A program made the translations under genes and the position numbers. DNA of 64,000 bases from contig NZ_FVZL01000004.1 of NCBI RefSeq assembly GCF_900168295.1, positions 248,001-312,000 on the forward strand, given 5' to 3'. Source of the stretch: Arthrobacter sp. P2b. Its GTDB lineage: Bacteria; Actinomycetota; Actinomycetes; Actinomycetales; Micrococcaceae. The notes under the pieces were generated by a model. That model did no database searches. It saw nothing but the letters and a program-made list of their open reading frames with translations, and was not told the DNA's origin. Shown piece by piece: positions 26,399 through 34,345 of this stretch. Numbering within the stretch: position 1 is the stretch's first letter; each line of letters starts with the position of its first letter.

Positions 26399-27435
26399 TG
26401 CGTCACCCCTGCCAGGACTTTGGCTGCCGCAGCGTCGGCCAGCCCGAAGGCAAACAGCGAGTCCGCCAGCAGTTCGTCGTACTCCACGGGGGCATCACCT
26501 TCCAGGAGCGAGGCAAGCAGGCGCCACTCGGCCACATAGCCGTCTTCCTCATCGCGCGGGTACTCCGTCCACTGCCCGTCCACGCTGCGCACCCGGACGG
26601 CAGCGCTTCCGGCATGGACGAAGGCGGGCGGAAAGTCCACCTCGATGCGGTCATGGGTGGTGGCGATGTTCATCCGCCAGAGGGCATCCGGCCCTTCAGG
26701 CAGCATGGTGAGTGCCAGTTGGACCAGGACTCCGCCGGCCCGGTAGCCCACCTGGTAGCCGATGGGCGCAACGATCCTGGCGTAGAGAATGTCATCGATG
26801 CCGGGCGCGATGTCCCGCACGGCAGGAAGATCATGGATCGCGAGCCCGGTCAGAAGCTGCCGCAGGACATCTGCCGCCACCGTGGGGTTGCCAAGGTCGG
26901 GGCGCCCCCGCCGGGCAGCCTGCAGGGAACCGCCCTCGGCCACGAGCCGGTGGTACCTGTCGTTCGGAGGCAGCGCCAGGGTCACGGAGATGGCCTGCAC
27001 CCGGCCCTCCAAGGCGACAAGATGGTGTTTTGCGCGCCCCCAGGCAGCATCAAACAAGTGGTTCGTTCCCACCAGCAGGAGTGTGCCCGCGGCCCGGCAT
27101 GCAGCAATGACGTCATCGGCTTCCTGCCTGCTGGTGGCCAACGGCTTCTCGCAGAAGATGGCTCGCTTGCCGGCGGCCACCGCGCCGAGGATCTGGCGGG
27201 CATGTTCAGCGGGCGGGCTGCAGACGGCCACCACATCCACCGCCGGATCGGCGAGGAGGTCCGCCTCCCCCTCCGACCAGCGTGCGCCGAGCCTTTCCGC
27301 AAGTACCTGCGCGCGGCCGCTCCCCGCGTCGGCAATATGGACCACCTTGTACAGGTCCCCCAGGCGTCCCAGCACCGGCAGATGCAGGGCGGCAACGCCG
27401 GGCCCGGCTCCCAGTATCCCCACGTTCCAAGGCAT
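26395..27435 (-). CDS. Gfo/Idh/MocA-family oxidoreductase 1
   Basis: 346-aa NAD(P)-dependent sugar oxidoreductase. The Rossmann motif is VGILGAGPGVAALHLPVLG, and the family lysine motif is CEKPLATSRQEADD. Beyond it is the open-face beta-sheet domain. The residue pattern AIHDLPAVRDI corresponds to the second active-site segment. The family includes DgpA-like enzymes that oxidise C-glycosides at C3 as well as 3-keto-sugar reductases. ATG 27435 has AGGAGG 6 nt upstream; an upstream ATG at 27468 does not. It is divergent from the ROK regulator, and its stop overlaps the hypothetical gene. Confidence 0.86.
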   Translation of the reverse strand: MPWNVGILGAGPGVAALHLPVLGRLGDLYKVVHIADAGSGRAQVLAERLGARWSEGEADLLADPAVDVVAVCSPPAEHARQILGAVAAGKRAIFCEKPLATSRQEADDVIAACRAAGTLLLVGTNHLFDAAWGRAKHHLVALEGRVQAISVTLALPPNDRYHRLVAEGGSLQAARRGRPDLGNPTVAADVLRQLLTGLAIHDLPAVRDIAPGIDDILYARIVAPIGYQVGYRAGGVLVQLALTMLPEGPDALWRMNIATTHDRIEVDFPPAFVHAGSAAVRVRSVDGQWTEYPRDEEDGYVAEWRLLASLLEGDAPVEYDELLADSLFAFGLADAAAAKVLAGVTQ

Positions 27436-27465
27436 CGTTGCCTCCTCACTTTTGTCTCTATTATT

Positions 27466-27472
27466 CATAAGT
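27466..27472. promoter_or_regulatory. cluster motif site 1 (CATAAGT)
   Basis: TTCATAAGTAAGG lies 31 nt upstream of the Gfo/Idh start and 70 nt from the ROK start, in the divergent intergenic region. It shares the CATAAGT core with sites at 29.3, 35.9 and 41.6 kb, and TAAGT with the 45.6-kb site. Weak on its own; support comes from the set. Confidence 0.4.
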
Positions 27473-27541
27473 AAGGACGCTTCTGGCTATAGTCGTGCTT
27501 AACCGCACCTTAGTCGGCCGATCTATGTGAGAATTGTTGGC

Positions 27542-28804
27542 ATGACCACAGACTCCACCCTCCGCTTTGGAGCACAGACGGATGAAGTGACGAGCCTCCT
27601 GCGGATCGTCAACCTGGTGCGAACGGGCGAGGCCACCACGCGGCCCGAAATCGGCAAGGTTACCGGGCTCGGCAGGGGCGTTGTCAGTCAACGCGTCGAT
27701 CAGGCCATCTCGATGGGCTTCCTCGGCGAGGGCGACTTCGGAGCCTCGTCCGGCGGCCGCGCACCCCGGACCCTCCGCTTTCGCGCAGAGCAGGGACACA
27801 TCGTGATCTGCGCCCTTGGGGCGGCTCATATCAGGGTTGGCGTAGCCGCGCTCGACGGCGACATCCTGGAACACACGCACCGCACCTGGGACATCGCGCA
27901 GGGTCCGGAGAAAACCATCGAGGCCGTCATGGCCCTCGTGGAAAAAGTGCTCGGGCAGCACCCCGCCGTGCCGGTCTGGGGTGTCGTGGTGGGCCTCCCC
28001 GGACCAGTGGATTTCGCCTCGGGCCAGCCTGTGGCACCTCCCATCATGCCCGGCTGGAACGGCTTCGACGTCCGCACGCCCTTTGAGGAACGGTTCACCG
28101 CGCCCGTGTGGGTGGATAACGACTCCAACCTGCTTGCCCTCGGCGAACGCGCCCGCCGGCGCGACTCACTCGCGGACCTCATCTACTGCAAGATCGGCTC
28201 GGGCATCGGAGCCGGCCTGCTGTCCAAGGGCAGGATCCACCGCGGTGCCAACGGCGCGGCAGGCGACATCGGCCATGTCCGGGTTTCCGACTCCGATGTC
28301 CAATGCCGCTGCGGCAAGACCGGCTGTCTGGAAGCCGTTGCCGGCGGCTGGGCACTGGTCCGGGACGCAGAAGAGGCCATCAAGGAAGGCGTGAGCACTT
28401 CCCTTGCCGCGCTGGCGAAGAAGGGAAGGCTTTCCCTCGAGGAGATCACCCTTGCAGCCCAGGCGGGCGACTCCCTGGCCATCACCCTCGTCCAGAAGTC
28501 GGCGCGCGTGGCGGGCGAGACTATCTCGGCGCTGGTGAACATGTTCAACCCCGGGGTTATTGTCATCGGCGGTGCCATGGGTTCGGCCGGCGAGGTTTTC
28601 CTTGCCGAAGTGCGCCAACGCGTCTACGAACTGTCACTGCCGCTGGCCACCCGGGACCTCACCATCACCCTCTCCGTCAACGATGAGCGCGAACCGCTCC
28701 GGGGAGGAGCCGAACTGGCCCGGGAGCAACTGTTCGATATCACCTTCCCGCGCTGGTTCGCGGACGGACGGCCGTCGCCGGAACGGGTTGCCCTCTCCGC
28801 TTAA
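27542..28804 (+). CDS. ROK-family transcriptional regulator
   Basis: 420-aa repressor/sugar kinase homologue. The N-terminal winged helix (about residues 14-65, TRPEIGKVTGLGRGVVSQRV) precedes an actin-like ROK domain. The ROK signature is GSGIGAGLLSKGRIHRGANGAAGDIGH, and the zinc motif CRCGKTGCLE with the preceding His is intact. Such NagC/XylR-type proteins bind AT-rich inverted sites and release them with a sugar. It is divergent from the Gfo/Idh operon and next to CGD unit 1, so control of the C-glycoside genes is likely. ATG 27542 is used; a GTG at 27527 is also in frame. Neither has a strong ribosome site. Confidence 0.88.
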   Translation: MTTDSTLRFGAQTDEVTSLLRIVNLVRTGEATTRPEIGKVTGLGRGVVSQRVDQAISMGFLGEGDFGASSGGRAPRTLRFRAEQGHIVICALGAAHIRVGVAALDGDILEHTHRTWDIAQGPEKTIEAVMALVEKVLGQHPAVPVWGVVVGLPGPVDFASGQPVAPPIMPGWNGFDVRTPFEERFTAPVWVDNDSNLLALGERARRRDSLADLIYCKIGSGIGAGLLSKGRIHRGANGAAGDIGHVRVSDSDVQCRCGKTGCLEAVAGGWALVRDAEEAIKEGVSTSLAALAKKGRLSLEEITLAAQAGDSLAITLVQKSARVAGETISALVNMFNPGVIVIGGAMGSAGEVFLAEVRQRVYELSLPLATRDLTITLSVNDEREPLRGGAELAREQLFDITFPRWFADGRPSPERVALSA

Positions 28805-28845
28805 CGTTCCGCCGCCTTGAGGTTCCGCCCCGGAAGGACCCCTCC

Positions 28846-29262
28846 TCAGGCCACGTCGCGGGACACGCTGGGGACCGGCGCCCCGTCAAGTTCCAGGCGG
28901 GCGTCCAAATGGAATGGCAGGACCAGCGGCGAGCCGGGACGTGCCTGCAGGTAGGGCACCATCAGCCGGAAGTCGACGGCAACGGTGTGCGGCCCGCGCG
29001 GAAGTTTACGCCGGCCTGCCAGGACGAGCCTGTCCTGGACGAACCACCAGCCGGACTCTGCCTGCAGCGCATCAGGGTGTACGGCGCGGGACCCGAGCAT
29101 CACCGCCAACTCCCCCGGCGCCAGCGGACCGCCGTCGACGTCCACGGACAGGCCGGCAACGCTGGACAGTGGCATTGAACGGATCCACGGCAGGCCAAGG
29201 CGGAGCTCAAAGCCTCCCGGAGTGGCGGTCAGCGCATCTTCGCGCAAAGCGGTTTCCAACAT
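28846..29262 (-). CDS. C-glycoside deglycosidase beta subunit 1 (DUF6379-like)
   Basis: 138-aa beta-rich protein. The shared beta-subunit motif is LPWIRSM near residue 25 (LPWYRSL in the other copies), followed by a WWFVQDRL segment and a final VAVDFRLMVPYL strand. In known CGDs the small beta subunit packs on the TIM-barrel alpha subunit and contributes to the active site. ATG 29262 is preferred over ATG 29271, because the ribosome site AAGGA abuts the latter and is 9 nt from the former. It is divergent from its presumed alpha partner, 68 nt away. Confidence 0.82.
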   Translation of the reverse strand: MLETALREDALTATPGGFELRLGLPWIRSMPLSSVAGLSVDVDGGPLAPGELAVMLGSRAVHPDALQAESGWWFVQDRLVLAGRRKLPRGPHTVAVDFRLMVPYLQARPGSPLVLPFHLDARLELDGAPVPSVSRDVA

Positions 29263-29287
29263 GGCTTCCATCCTTTATCCTGAATCT

Positions 29288-29300
29288 GACATAAGTTTGT
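29288..29300. promoter_or_regulatory. cluster motif site 2 (GACATAAGTTTGT)
   Basis: In the 68-nt divergent region of CGD unit 1, TGAATCTGACATAAGTTTGT is followed by CATTAACAAG. AAGTTTGT and AACAAG make an imperfect inverted pair like ROK/XylR operators. The same first 16 bases recur with two changes at 35.95 kb. Confidence 0.55.
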
Positions 29301-29330
29301 CATTAACAAGCATAAAGGGGAAGACGCCCT

Positions 29331-30362
29331 ATGGCTTCTGAAATTCCAAGCGGCTGGACGTTCTGCGCCAGCTCCTTCAACTGGACGCCGGGCATCATCG
29401 CTGCCCGGCGGACGGCCCAGGACATCGTCACCGGCATAGCGGACTCGGTGGTGAAGACAGTAGAGCTCGAGCCCGGGCTGGTGTGGAGGTCCTTCCCCGC
29501 TCCGCAGAACGACGAGGTGGACGGCCTGCGGGAAGCCCTGGCGGCAAAGGGCGCATCTATCAGCATCGTTGGGGCCAGCCTGGACGACTTCACGTCGCCC
29601 ACGGACCGCCGCTCCCTGCAGCAGCGCCTGGATTTCCTGGTCCCCCAGATCCATGCCGCGCACCGTGTTGGAGCCCGCGGAGTCCGGCTCCCGATCGGGC
29701 AGGCAGGGACGGAACTCCTCACGCGGTTCCAGCCTCTCCTGCACGAGCTCGACCTGGTGCTGTACGAGGAAATACAGGGGCAGCAGGCTCCCGGAAGCCC
29801 CGCCGTCGAACCTGCCCTGGAGGCGATCGCCGCGCTCGGTGATGACCACGTCCGGGTGCTCGTGGACATCAGCATGCTGATGCCGGCCCTTCCGGTCACC
29901 TACCTCGAGGAGCTGCGGCAGGGCGGTGTTTCCCTGGATCTGCTGGCGCGCCTGCAGAATGACTGGCGGGATCCCGCCACCCACGACGCCGTCACCGCCC
30001 TGCTCCGTTCAGGGAACGTGCCGCCGCGGATGCACACCCTCTTTATGAACCTGATCATCCGATTTGGCCGCAGTGACGCTGCCGACCTGCAGGGCATCCT
30101 GCCCCTGGTGGGCGCCTTCCACCTGAAGTTCTGGGACCTGGACGACGACGGCGGGCGGGTTTCGCAGCCGCTGCGGGACCTGGGCGCCCTCCTGCGCCGT
30201 AACGGCTTCAGCGGCACGCTGACCAGCGAGTGGGGCGGCCACGAGTGGCTGCAGGATGACCCCACGGAGATCACCCGGCGGCACCTGGCGCTGGCGGAAG
30301 CAGCACTGGTCGAACCTTTCCCATCGGCGGTTGAGCCCGTCGAAACCCTGCTCGGTAGCTGA
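29331..30362 (+). CDS. C-glycoside deglycosidase alpha subunit 1, divergent active site
   Basis: 343-aa sugar-isomerase/AP-endonuclease-2-type TIM barrel. By alignment with the other four copies, metal ligands are E147 (YEEIQG), D179 (VLVDIS), H264 (FHLKFWD) and E300 (TSEWGGH). The E-x-H motif found in the other alpha domains is E-x-Q here (Q149), so the His thought to act in catalysis is absent. The barrel is otherwise full length. It may act on a different glycoside, such as an O-glycoside, or catalyse another reaction. It pairs with the divergent beta gene, and it ends just before the 32-bp repeat array. Confidence 0.8.
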   Translation: MASEIPSGWTFCASSFNWTPGIIAARRTAQDIVTGIADSVVKTVELEPGLVWRSFPAPQNDEVDGLREALAAKGASISIVGASLDDFTSPTDRRSLQQRLDFLVPQIHAAHRVGARGVRLPIGQAGTELLTRFQPLLHELDLVLYEEIQGQQAPGSPAVEPALEAIAALGDDHVRVLVDISMLMPALPVTYLEELRQGGVSLDLLARLQNDWRDPATHDAVTALLRSGNVPPRMHTLFMNLIIRFGRSDAADLQGILPLVGAFHLKFWDLDDDGGRVSQPLRDLGALLRRNGFSGTLTSEWGGHEWLQDDPTEITRRHLALAEAALVEPFPSAVEPVETLLGS

Positions 30363-30389
30363 AGAATCCGGATTCCCGGGTTGAAGGAA

Positions 30390-30597
30390 AACGCTCCATC
30401 ACTTCCTGCCGCTTTTTTGGCAACGCTCCATCACCTCCCGCGGCTTTCCCGGCAACGCTCCATCACCTCCCGCCGCTTTCCTTGCAGGAGCTGATAGAGG
30501 GTTCCCCGATTCCTTGCAGGAGCTGATAGAGGGTTCCCGGATTTGTTGCAGGAGCTGATAGAGGGTTTCCGGATTTGTTGCAGGAGCTGATGGCGGG
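30390..30597. repeat. 32-bp period tandem array of inverted REP-like units
   Basis: Seven units with a 32-bp period in the gap between CGD alpha 1 and the isomerase gene. Three copies (from 30390, 30422, 30454) begin AACGCTCCATCACxTCC. Four copies (from 30482, 30514, 30546, 30578) begin TTGCAGGAGCTGATxGxGGG. The second type is the reverse complement of the first at about 16 of 20 positions, so the two halves can fold on each other. The AACGCTC--TCAC core also matches the family A element at 11.0 kb. No unique spacers are present, so it is not a CRISPR array. Confidence 0.75.
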
Positions 30598-30618
30598 TCG
30601 GTGGCTGGCACACAAAGA

Positions 30619-30644
30619 ACCGGTCCTGGATGTCCAGGACCGGT
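30619..30644 (-). terminator. terminator of the long C-glycoside operon
   Basis: Perfect 12-bp inverted repeat (ACCGGTCCTGGA / TCCAGGACCGGT, 2-nt loop) 14 nt after the stop codon of the isomerase gene. On the minus strand it is followed by TCTTTGTGTG. Position and structure fit an intrinsic-type terminator for the operon. Confidence 0.75.
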
Positions 30645-30658
30645 CCATTTGCTTTTAC

Positions 30659-31663
30659 CTATTTCGTGCTGAAGGCGGCGTCGAAAGCTGCCGCGGAGGG
30701 CTCGTAGCTGGAGAGCCTCAGCACAAAAGCCAGTGCCTCGGGGGCGCCGTCCAGGCGGTCCATGCCGGCGTCCTCCCACTCCACGGACAGCGGGCCGCGG
30801 TAGCCGATGGAGTTCAGCATCCGGAACGCGTCCTCCCAGGGCACGTCGCCGTGGCCAGTGGAGATGAAGTCCCAGCCGCGGCGCGGATCAGCCCATGCCA
30901 GGTGGGATGACAGCCGCCCGTTGCGCCCGTTGCTGAGCCGCTTCTTCGTGTCCTTGCAGTGCACGTGGTAGATCCGGTCCTTGAAGTCCCAGAGGAACCC
31001 GACGGGGTCGATGTCCTGCCACACCATGTGGCTCGGGTCCCAGTTCAGCCCGAAGGCCTCGCGGTGCCCGATCGCCTCCAGCGCCCGCTGCGTGGTCCAG
31101 TAGTCGTACGCGATCTCGGACGGGTGCACCTCATGGGCAAAGCGGACACCGACTTCGTCGAAGACATCGAGGATGGGGTTCCACCGGTCGGCGAAGTCCT
31201 GGTAGCCGGCGTCGACCATCTTTTCGGAGGCGGGCGGGAACATGGCCACGTACTTCCAGATGGACGAGCCCGTAAACCCGGTTACCGTCTTCACGCCCAG
31301 TTTCGCGGCGAGCCGCGCGGTGTTCTTCAGTTCCTCGGCGGCGCGGCGGCGCACTCCTTCAGGATCGCCGTCGCCCCATACGGCGTCCGGCAGGATGCCG
31401 CGGTGCCGTTCGTCGATGGGGTCGTCGCAGACAGCCTGGCCCTTAAGGTGGTTGGCAATGGTCCATACCTTCAGGCCGTGGCGTTCGAGGATGTCCAGCT
31501 TGCCCTGCACGTAGGCGTCGTCGTCCCAGCGCCAAGGGTCCAGGTGGTCACCCCAGCAAGCGATTTCAAGCCCGTAGTAGCCCCACTCGCCTGCGAGCCG
31601 TGCCACCTCCTCGAATGGCAGGTCGGCCCATTGGCCGGTGAACAGAGTGATAGGTCGTGCCAT
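30659..31663 (-). CDS. sugar phosphate isomerase/epimerase (TIM barrel)
   Basis: 334-aa xylose-isomerase-like TIM barrel. Likely metal ligands are E in AHEVHPSE, D in LNWDPSH, H in YHVHCKD and E in SVEWEDAG. The N terminus ([30 protein letters not shown]) is typical of IolE/IolH-like members. It probably isomerises or dehydrates the keto sugar released by CGD. It is last in the long minus-strand operon, 12 nt after the Gfo/Idh gene, with a terminator just beyond. Confidence 0.88.
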   Translation of the reverse strand: MARPITLFTGQWADLPFEEVARLAGEWGYYGLEIACWGDHLDPWRWDDDAYVQGKLDILERHGLKVWTIANHLKGQAVCDDPIDERHRGILPDAVWGDGDPEGVRRRAAEELKNTARLAAKLGVKTVTGFTGSSIWKYVAMFPPASEKMVDAGYQDFADRWNPILDVFDEVGVRFAHEVHPSEIAYDYWTTQRALEAIGHREAFGLNWDPSHMVWQDIDPVGFLWDFKDRIYHVHCKDTKKRLSNGRNGRLSSHLAWADPRRGWDFISTGHGDVPWEDAFRMLNSIGYRGPLSVEWEDAGMDRLDGAPEALAFVLRLSSYEPSAAAFDAAFSTK

Positions 31664-31675
31664 GTATTTCCCCTC

Positions 31676-32863
31676 CTACCGGACCTGCGCCGGAACGTCA
31701 GCGGCAACACGGGTCCAGGCTGAATCATTGTCGGAACTTCGTTCGACGGCGTCGAGCACCCGCTGCACCCTCAGCCCGTCAGCGAATGTCGGGTGCGGGT
31801 CCGTGCCGGCCACAATGCCCTCCACGAGGTCCATGACCTGGTGCGAGAATCCGTGCTCGTAGCCGAGCATGTGACCGGCAGGCCACCACCCGGAGACGTA
31901 GGGATGCTCCGCTTCGGTGACCAGGATCTTTCGGAAGCCCTGGCGGTCACTGGGCGCCGTGCGGTTGTAGAACTGGACACTGTTGAGATCCTCCAGGTCG
32001 AAGGCAAGGGCGCCCTTGTCCCCCGAGACCTCGATCTGCAGCGCGTTCTTCCGTCCTGTGGCGAAGCGCGAAGCCTCGAACGACGCCAGGGCCCCGGATT
32101 CGAAGCGGCCGGTGAAGATGGCGATATCGTCCACGGTCACCTTGCCCATGCCCACGCCGGCAGTGCCGGAAAGCCCGCTGCCGGAATCGAGCAGGGGGCG
32201 CTCCTTGACGATGGTGTCGATGGTGCCGGACACCTTCTCCAGGTTCAGCCCGGTGACGAACTGGGCCAGGTCGATGGCGTGTGCCCCGATGTCCCCCAGC
32301 GCGCCGGAACCGGCGTGCTCCTTCTGCAGGCGCCAGGCCAGCGGCATGTCAGGATCAACGAGCCAGTCCTGCCGGTACGAGGCACGCACCTGGTTGACCG
32401 TCCCCACAGCACCCTCAGCGATCAGGTTGCGCAGGAAGGTGACGGCCGGGACGCGGCGGTAGGTGAAACCCACCATCGCCCGGATGCCCTTTGCGGCCGC
32501 CCGCTCCGCCGCTTCGGCCATCGCCTCGGCTTCGGCCACCGTGTTGGCCAGCGGCTTCTCGCAGAGCACGTGCTTGCCCGCTTCTAGCGCGGCGATCGCA
32601 ATCTCTGCGTGGGAATCACCCGGGGTGACAATGTCGACGACGTCGATATCGTCCCGCGCGACCACCTCGCGCCAGTCTGTGGCTGACTCAGCCCAGCCCC
32701 ACTTGTGGGCCGCCGCAGCCACCGCGTCGGCTTTCCGGCCTACAATAACGGTCATTTCCGGCTCCGCCGGCAGATCAAACACGCGTGGGGCCGTGCGCCA
32801 GCCCTGGGAGTGGGCGGCACCCATAAAGCCGTAGCCGATCATGGCCACGCGCAGGGTGTTCAC
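31676..32863 (-). CDS. Gfo/Idh/MocA-family oxidoreductase 2
   Basis: 395-aa NAD(P)-dependent oxidoreductase. The Rossmann motif VAMIGYGFMGAAHSQGW is followed by CEKPLANTVAEAEAM, and DIGAHAIDLAQFV provides the catalytic His segment. The catalytic half includes the family strand GKVTVDDIAIFTGRF. Best guess is reduction of a 3-oxo sugar or oxidation of a glycoside at C3 (DgpA-like). ATG 32863 overlaps the stop of CGD beta 2 by 4 nt, so production is coupled to the deglycosidase. Confidence 0.88.
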   Translation of the reverse strand: MNTLRVAMIGYGFMGAAHSQGWRTAPRVFDLPAEPEMTVIVGRKADAVAAAAHKWGWAESATDWREVVARDDIDVVDIVTPGDSHAEIAIAALEAGKHVLCEKPLANTVAEAEAMAEAAERAAAKGIRAMVGFTYRRVPAVTFLRNLIAEGAVGTVNQVRASYRQDWLVDPDMPLAWRLQKEHAGSGALGDIGAHAIDLAQFVTGLNLEKVSGTIDTIVKERPLLDSGSGLSGTAGVGMGKVTVDDIAIFTGRFESGALASFEASRFATGRKNALQIEVSGDKGALAFDLEDLNSVQFYNRTAPSDRQGFRKILVTEAEHPYVSGWWPAGHMLGYEHGFSHQVMDLVEGIVAGTDPHPTFADGLRVQRVLDAVERSSDNDSAWTRVAADVPAQVR

Positions 32864-33258
32864 GCCAGCACTACCTTGCGCTCAACCGCCACCCGGTTTC
32901 CGACGTAGCGCATGGGTGCGATCTGCATGTAGAGCAGGCGGAGGGTAAGGATGACTTCGACGTCGATTTCCTCGCCGGCGTCGGGGATGCGGTCCAGCGG
33001 GATGATCACATCGGGCTTATCGGCGACGAACCACAGGGTTTCCCACTGTTCGGGAAGTTCCGCGATGGAGTAGGACTTTCCCTGGAGTTCGAAGCGGAGG
33101 GCTTCCTTGGGGATCGCCACGCCGTTGACGGTGGCCGCAACATCGTCCACGGCGGACAGCCAGAGGCTGCGGTACCAGGGCAGTTGCACGGACACCGTAA
33201 TGCCCTCGGGGTGCCTGCGGACGTCGGCGTCCTGGAACAGGGAGTTGTGGGTTGCCAT
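32860..33258 (-). CDS. C-glycoside deglycosidase beta subunit 2 (DUF6379-like)
   Basis: 132-aa beta subunit. The motif QLPWYRSLWLSAVDDV is near the N terminus, and a TLRLLYMQIAP strand is near the C terminus; both recur in the fused protein at 42.8-44.3 kb. It starts 8 nt after the alpha 2 stop, preceded by AAGGAAA, and overlaps the next gene. With alpha 2 it should form the heteromeric CGD that cleaves the C-C bond of 3-oxo C-glucosides in the cytoplasm. Confidence 0.86.
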   Translation of the reverse strand: MATHNSLFQDADVRRHPEGITVSVQLPWYRSLWLSAVDDVAATVNGVAIPKEALRFELQGKSYSIAELPEQWETLWFVADKPDVIIPLDRIPDAGEEIDVEVILTLRLLYMQIAPMRYVGNRVAVERKVVLA

Positions 33259-33266
33259 GGCTTTCC

Positions 33267-34325
33267 TTACTTCGCAGTCTCGACGAGGGCCGGGTTGGAA
33301 ACAGTTGCATCAACGGATTCTTCGATGGCGCGGCGCATCAGCGCGTGCTGCTTCTTCACCAGGTCAATGGGGTCCGATTCGCCCAGGTCGGCGAAGGCGT
33401 GGCCTTCCCATTCGCTGGAGAGGAATCCTTTGTAGCCGCCCTTGACGAACTGGCGCACGATGCGCGGGATGTCCATGGCTGGCTCGTTGCCGTTCTCGTC
33501 GATGTCGTAGAACTTCGCGTGCACGTGGAACATCTGCGGCATGATGTCCAGCCATTCCTCCGGCGGAACCAGTCCGTGCATGTTGAACGCCAACCGGGTG
33601 AAGGGGCCCAGCCGGGCGGGATCGAAGTTGTTGTCGCGCAGGTAGTCCTCGAACTCCTGGTTCCGCTCCTGCATCGGCAGCGGCTTGCGCCAGATGTCCT
33701 GCATGACCGCAAAGTGCTCCTCGGGCAGGCCCATCTGGGTCAGGGTGCGGAACAGCGTGGGCGACAGGCTGTGCATGGTGGAACTGAAGTCTGCCGTGAA
33801 GCCCAACCGGTCGCTGCCGAGCTCCTCATACATCTCGCGGATCTGCAGGATCTTGGGATCGTTCGGGCCCTGGGGCGCGTGGATCTCGTAGCCGAGCTTC
33901 TGGTCGTACTTCTCGGCCAGCGGAAGCAGCCGGCGGAGCAGTTCCTTGCCGGCGGACCGGATGACGATCTTGTTGAAGCCCAGCGTGTTGGCGGTCTTGA
34001 GCTGCCTGGCGAAGAAGTCGTACTCCTCGTCCGGCGTCATGTCCCGGTCCTTGCGGCGGCCCATGTCCAGGTTGGTGCCCACGGCGCTGGGGGTCAGGCC
34101 GTAGCGGTCCATGCTGTCCCGCCACAAGCGGACAAAGTCCTCGTCCACATCGGGGTAGGTGCGCAGCATCTGGGCGATGTTGAACTCGACGCCGGGGCCG
34201 AGACCTTCATCGGCGACGGCCTTGATGAGCGTCTCCGGCGTGTAGAGCCCGGCGGCGAACTCGGAGGTGAGTGAATAGAGGGTGATGCCAAGCTCGATGC
34301 CCGAGCCTGCGATGCCTTCTGACAT
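33267..34325 (-). CDS. C-glycoside deglycosidase alpha subunit 2
   Basis: 352-aa TIM barrel. The metal site is E147 (GYEIHAP), D179 (FTADFSS), H269 (HVHAKFYD) and E305 (SSEWEGH). H149, two residues after the first ligand, is kept and corresponds to the His proposed as acid/base in characterised CGDs. Full length compared with the family. Next to its beta subunit and downstream of the oxidase gene, it is the clearest CGD alpha in the window. It is about as similar to the barrel half of the 42.8-kb fusion as to any other copy. Confidence 0.88.
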   Translation of the reverse strand: MSEGIAGSGIELGITLYSLTSEFAAGLYTPETLIKAVADEGLGPGVEFNIAQMLRTYPDVDEDFVRLWRDSMDRYGLTPSAVGTNLDMGRRKDRDMTPDEEYDFFARQLKTANTLGFNKIVIRSAGKELLRRLLPLAEKYDQKLGYEIHAPQGPNDPKILQIREMYEELGSDRLGFTADFSSTMHSLSPTLFRTLTQMGLPEEHFAVMQDIWRKPLPMQERNQEFEDYLRDNNFDPARLGPFTRLAFNMHGLVPPEEWLDIMPQMFHVHAKFYDIDENGNEPAMDIPRIVRQFVKGGYKGFLSSEWEGHAFADLGESDPIDLVKKQHALMRRAIEESVDATVSNPALVETAK

Positions 34326-34345
34326 GTGTGTTGTTTCCTTCGTTG

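Noticed and set aside
30390..30597. Possible CRISPR array because of the regular 32-bp spacing
   Set aside because: The units are contiguous with no unique spacers, the second half is inverted relative to the first, and no cas gene is present.
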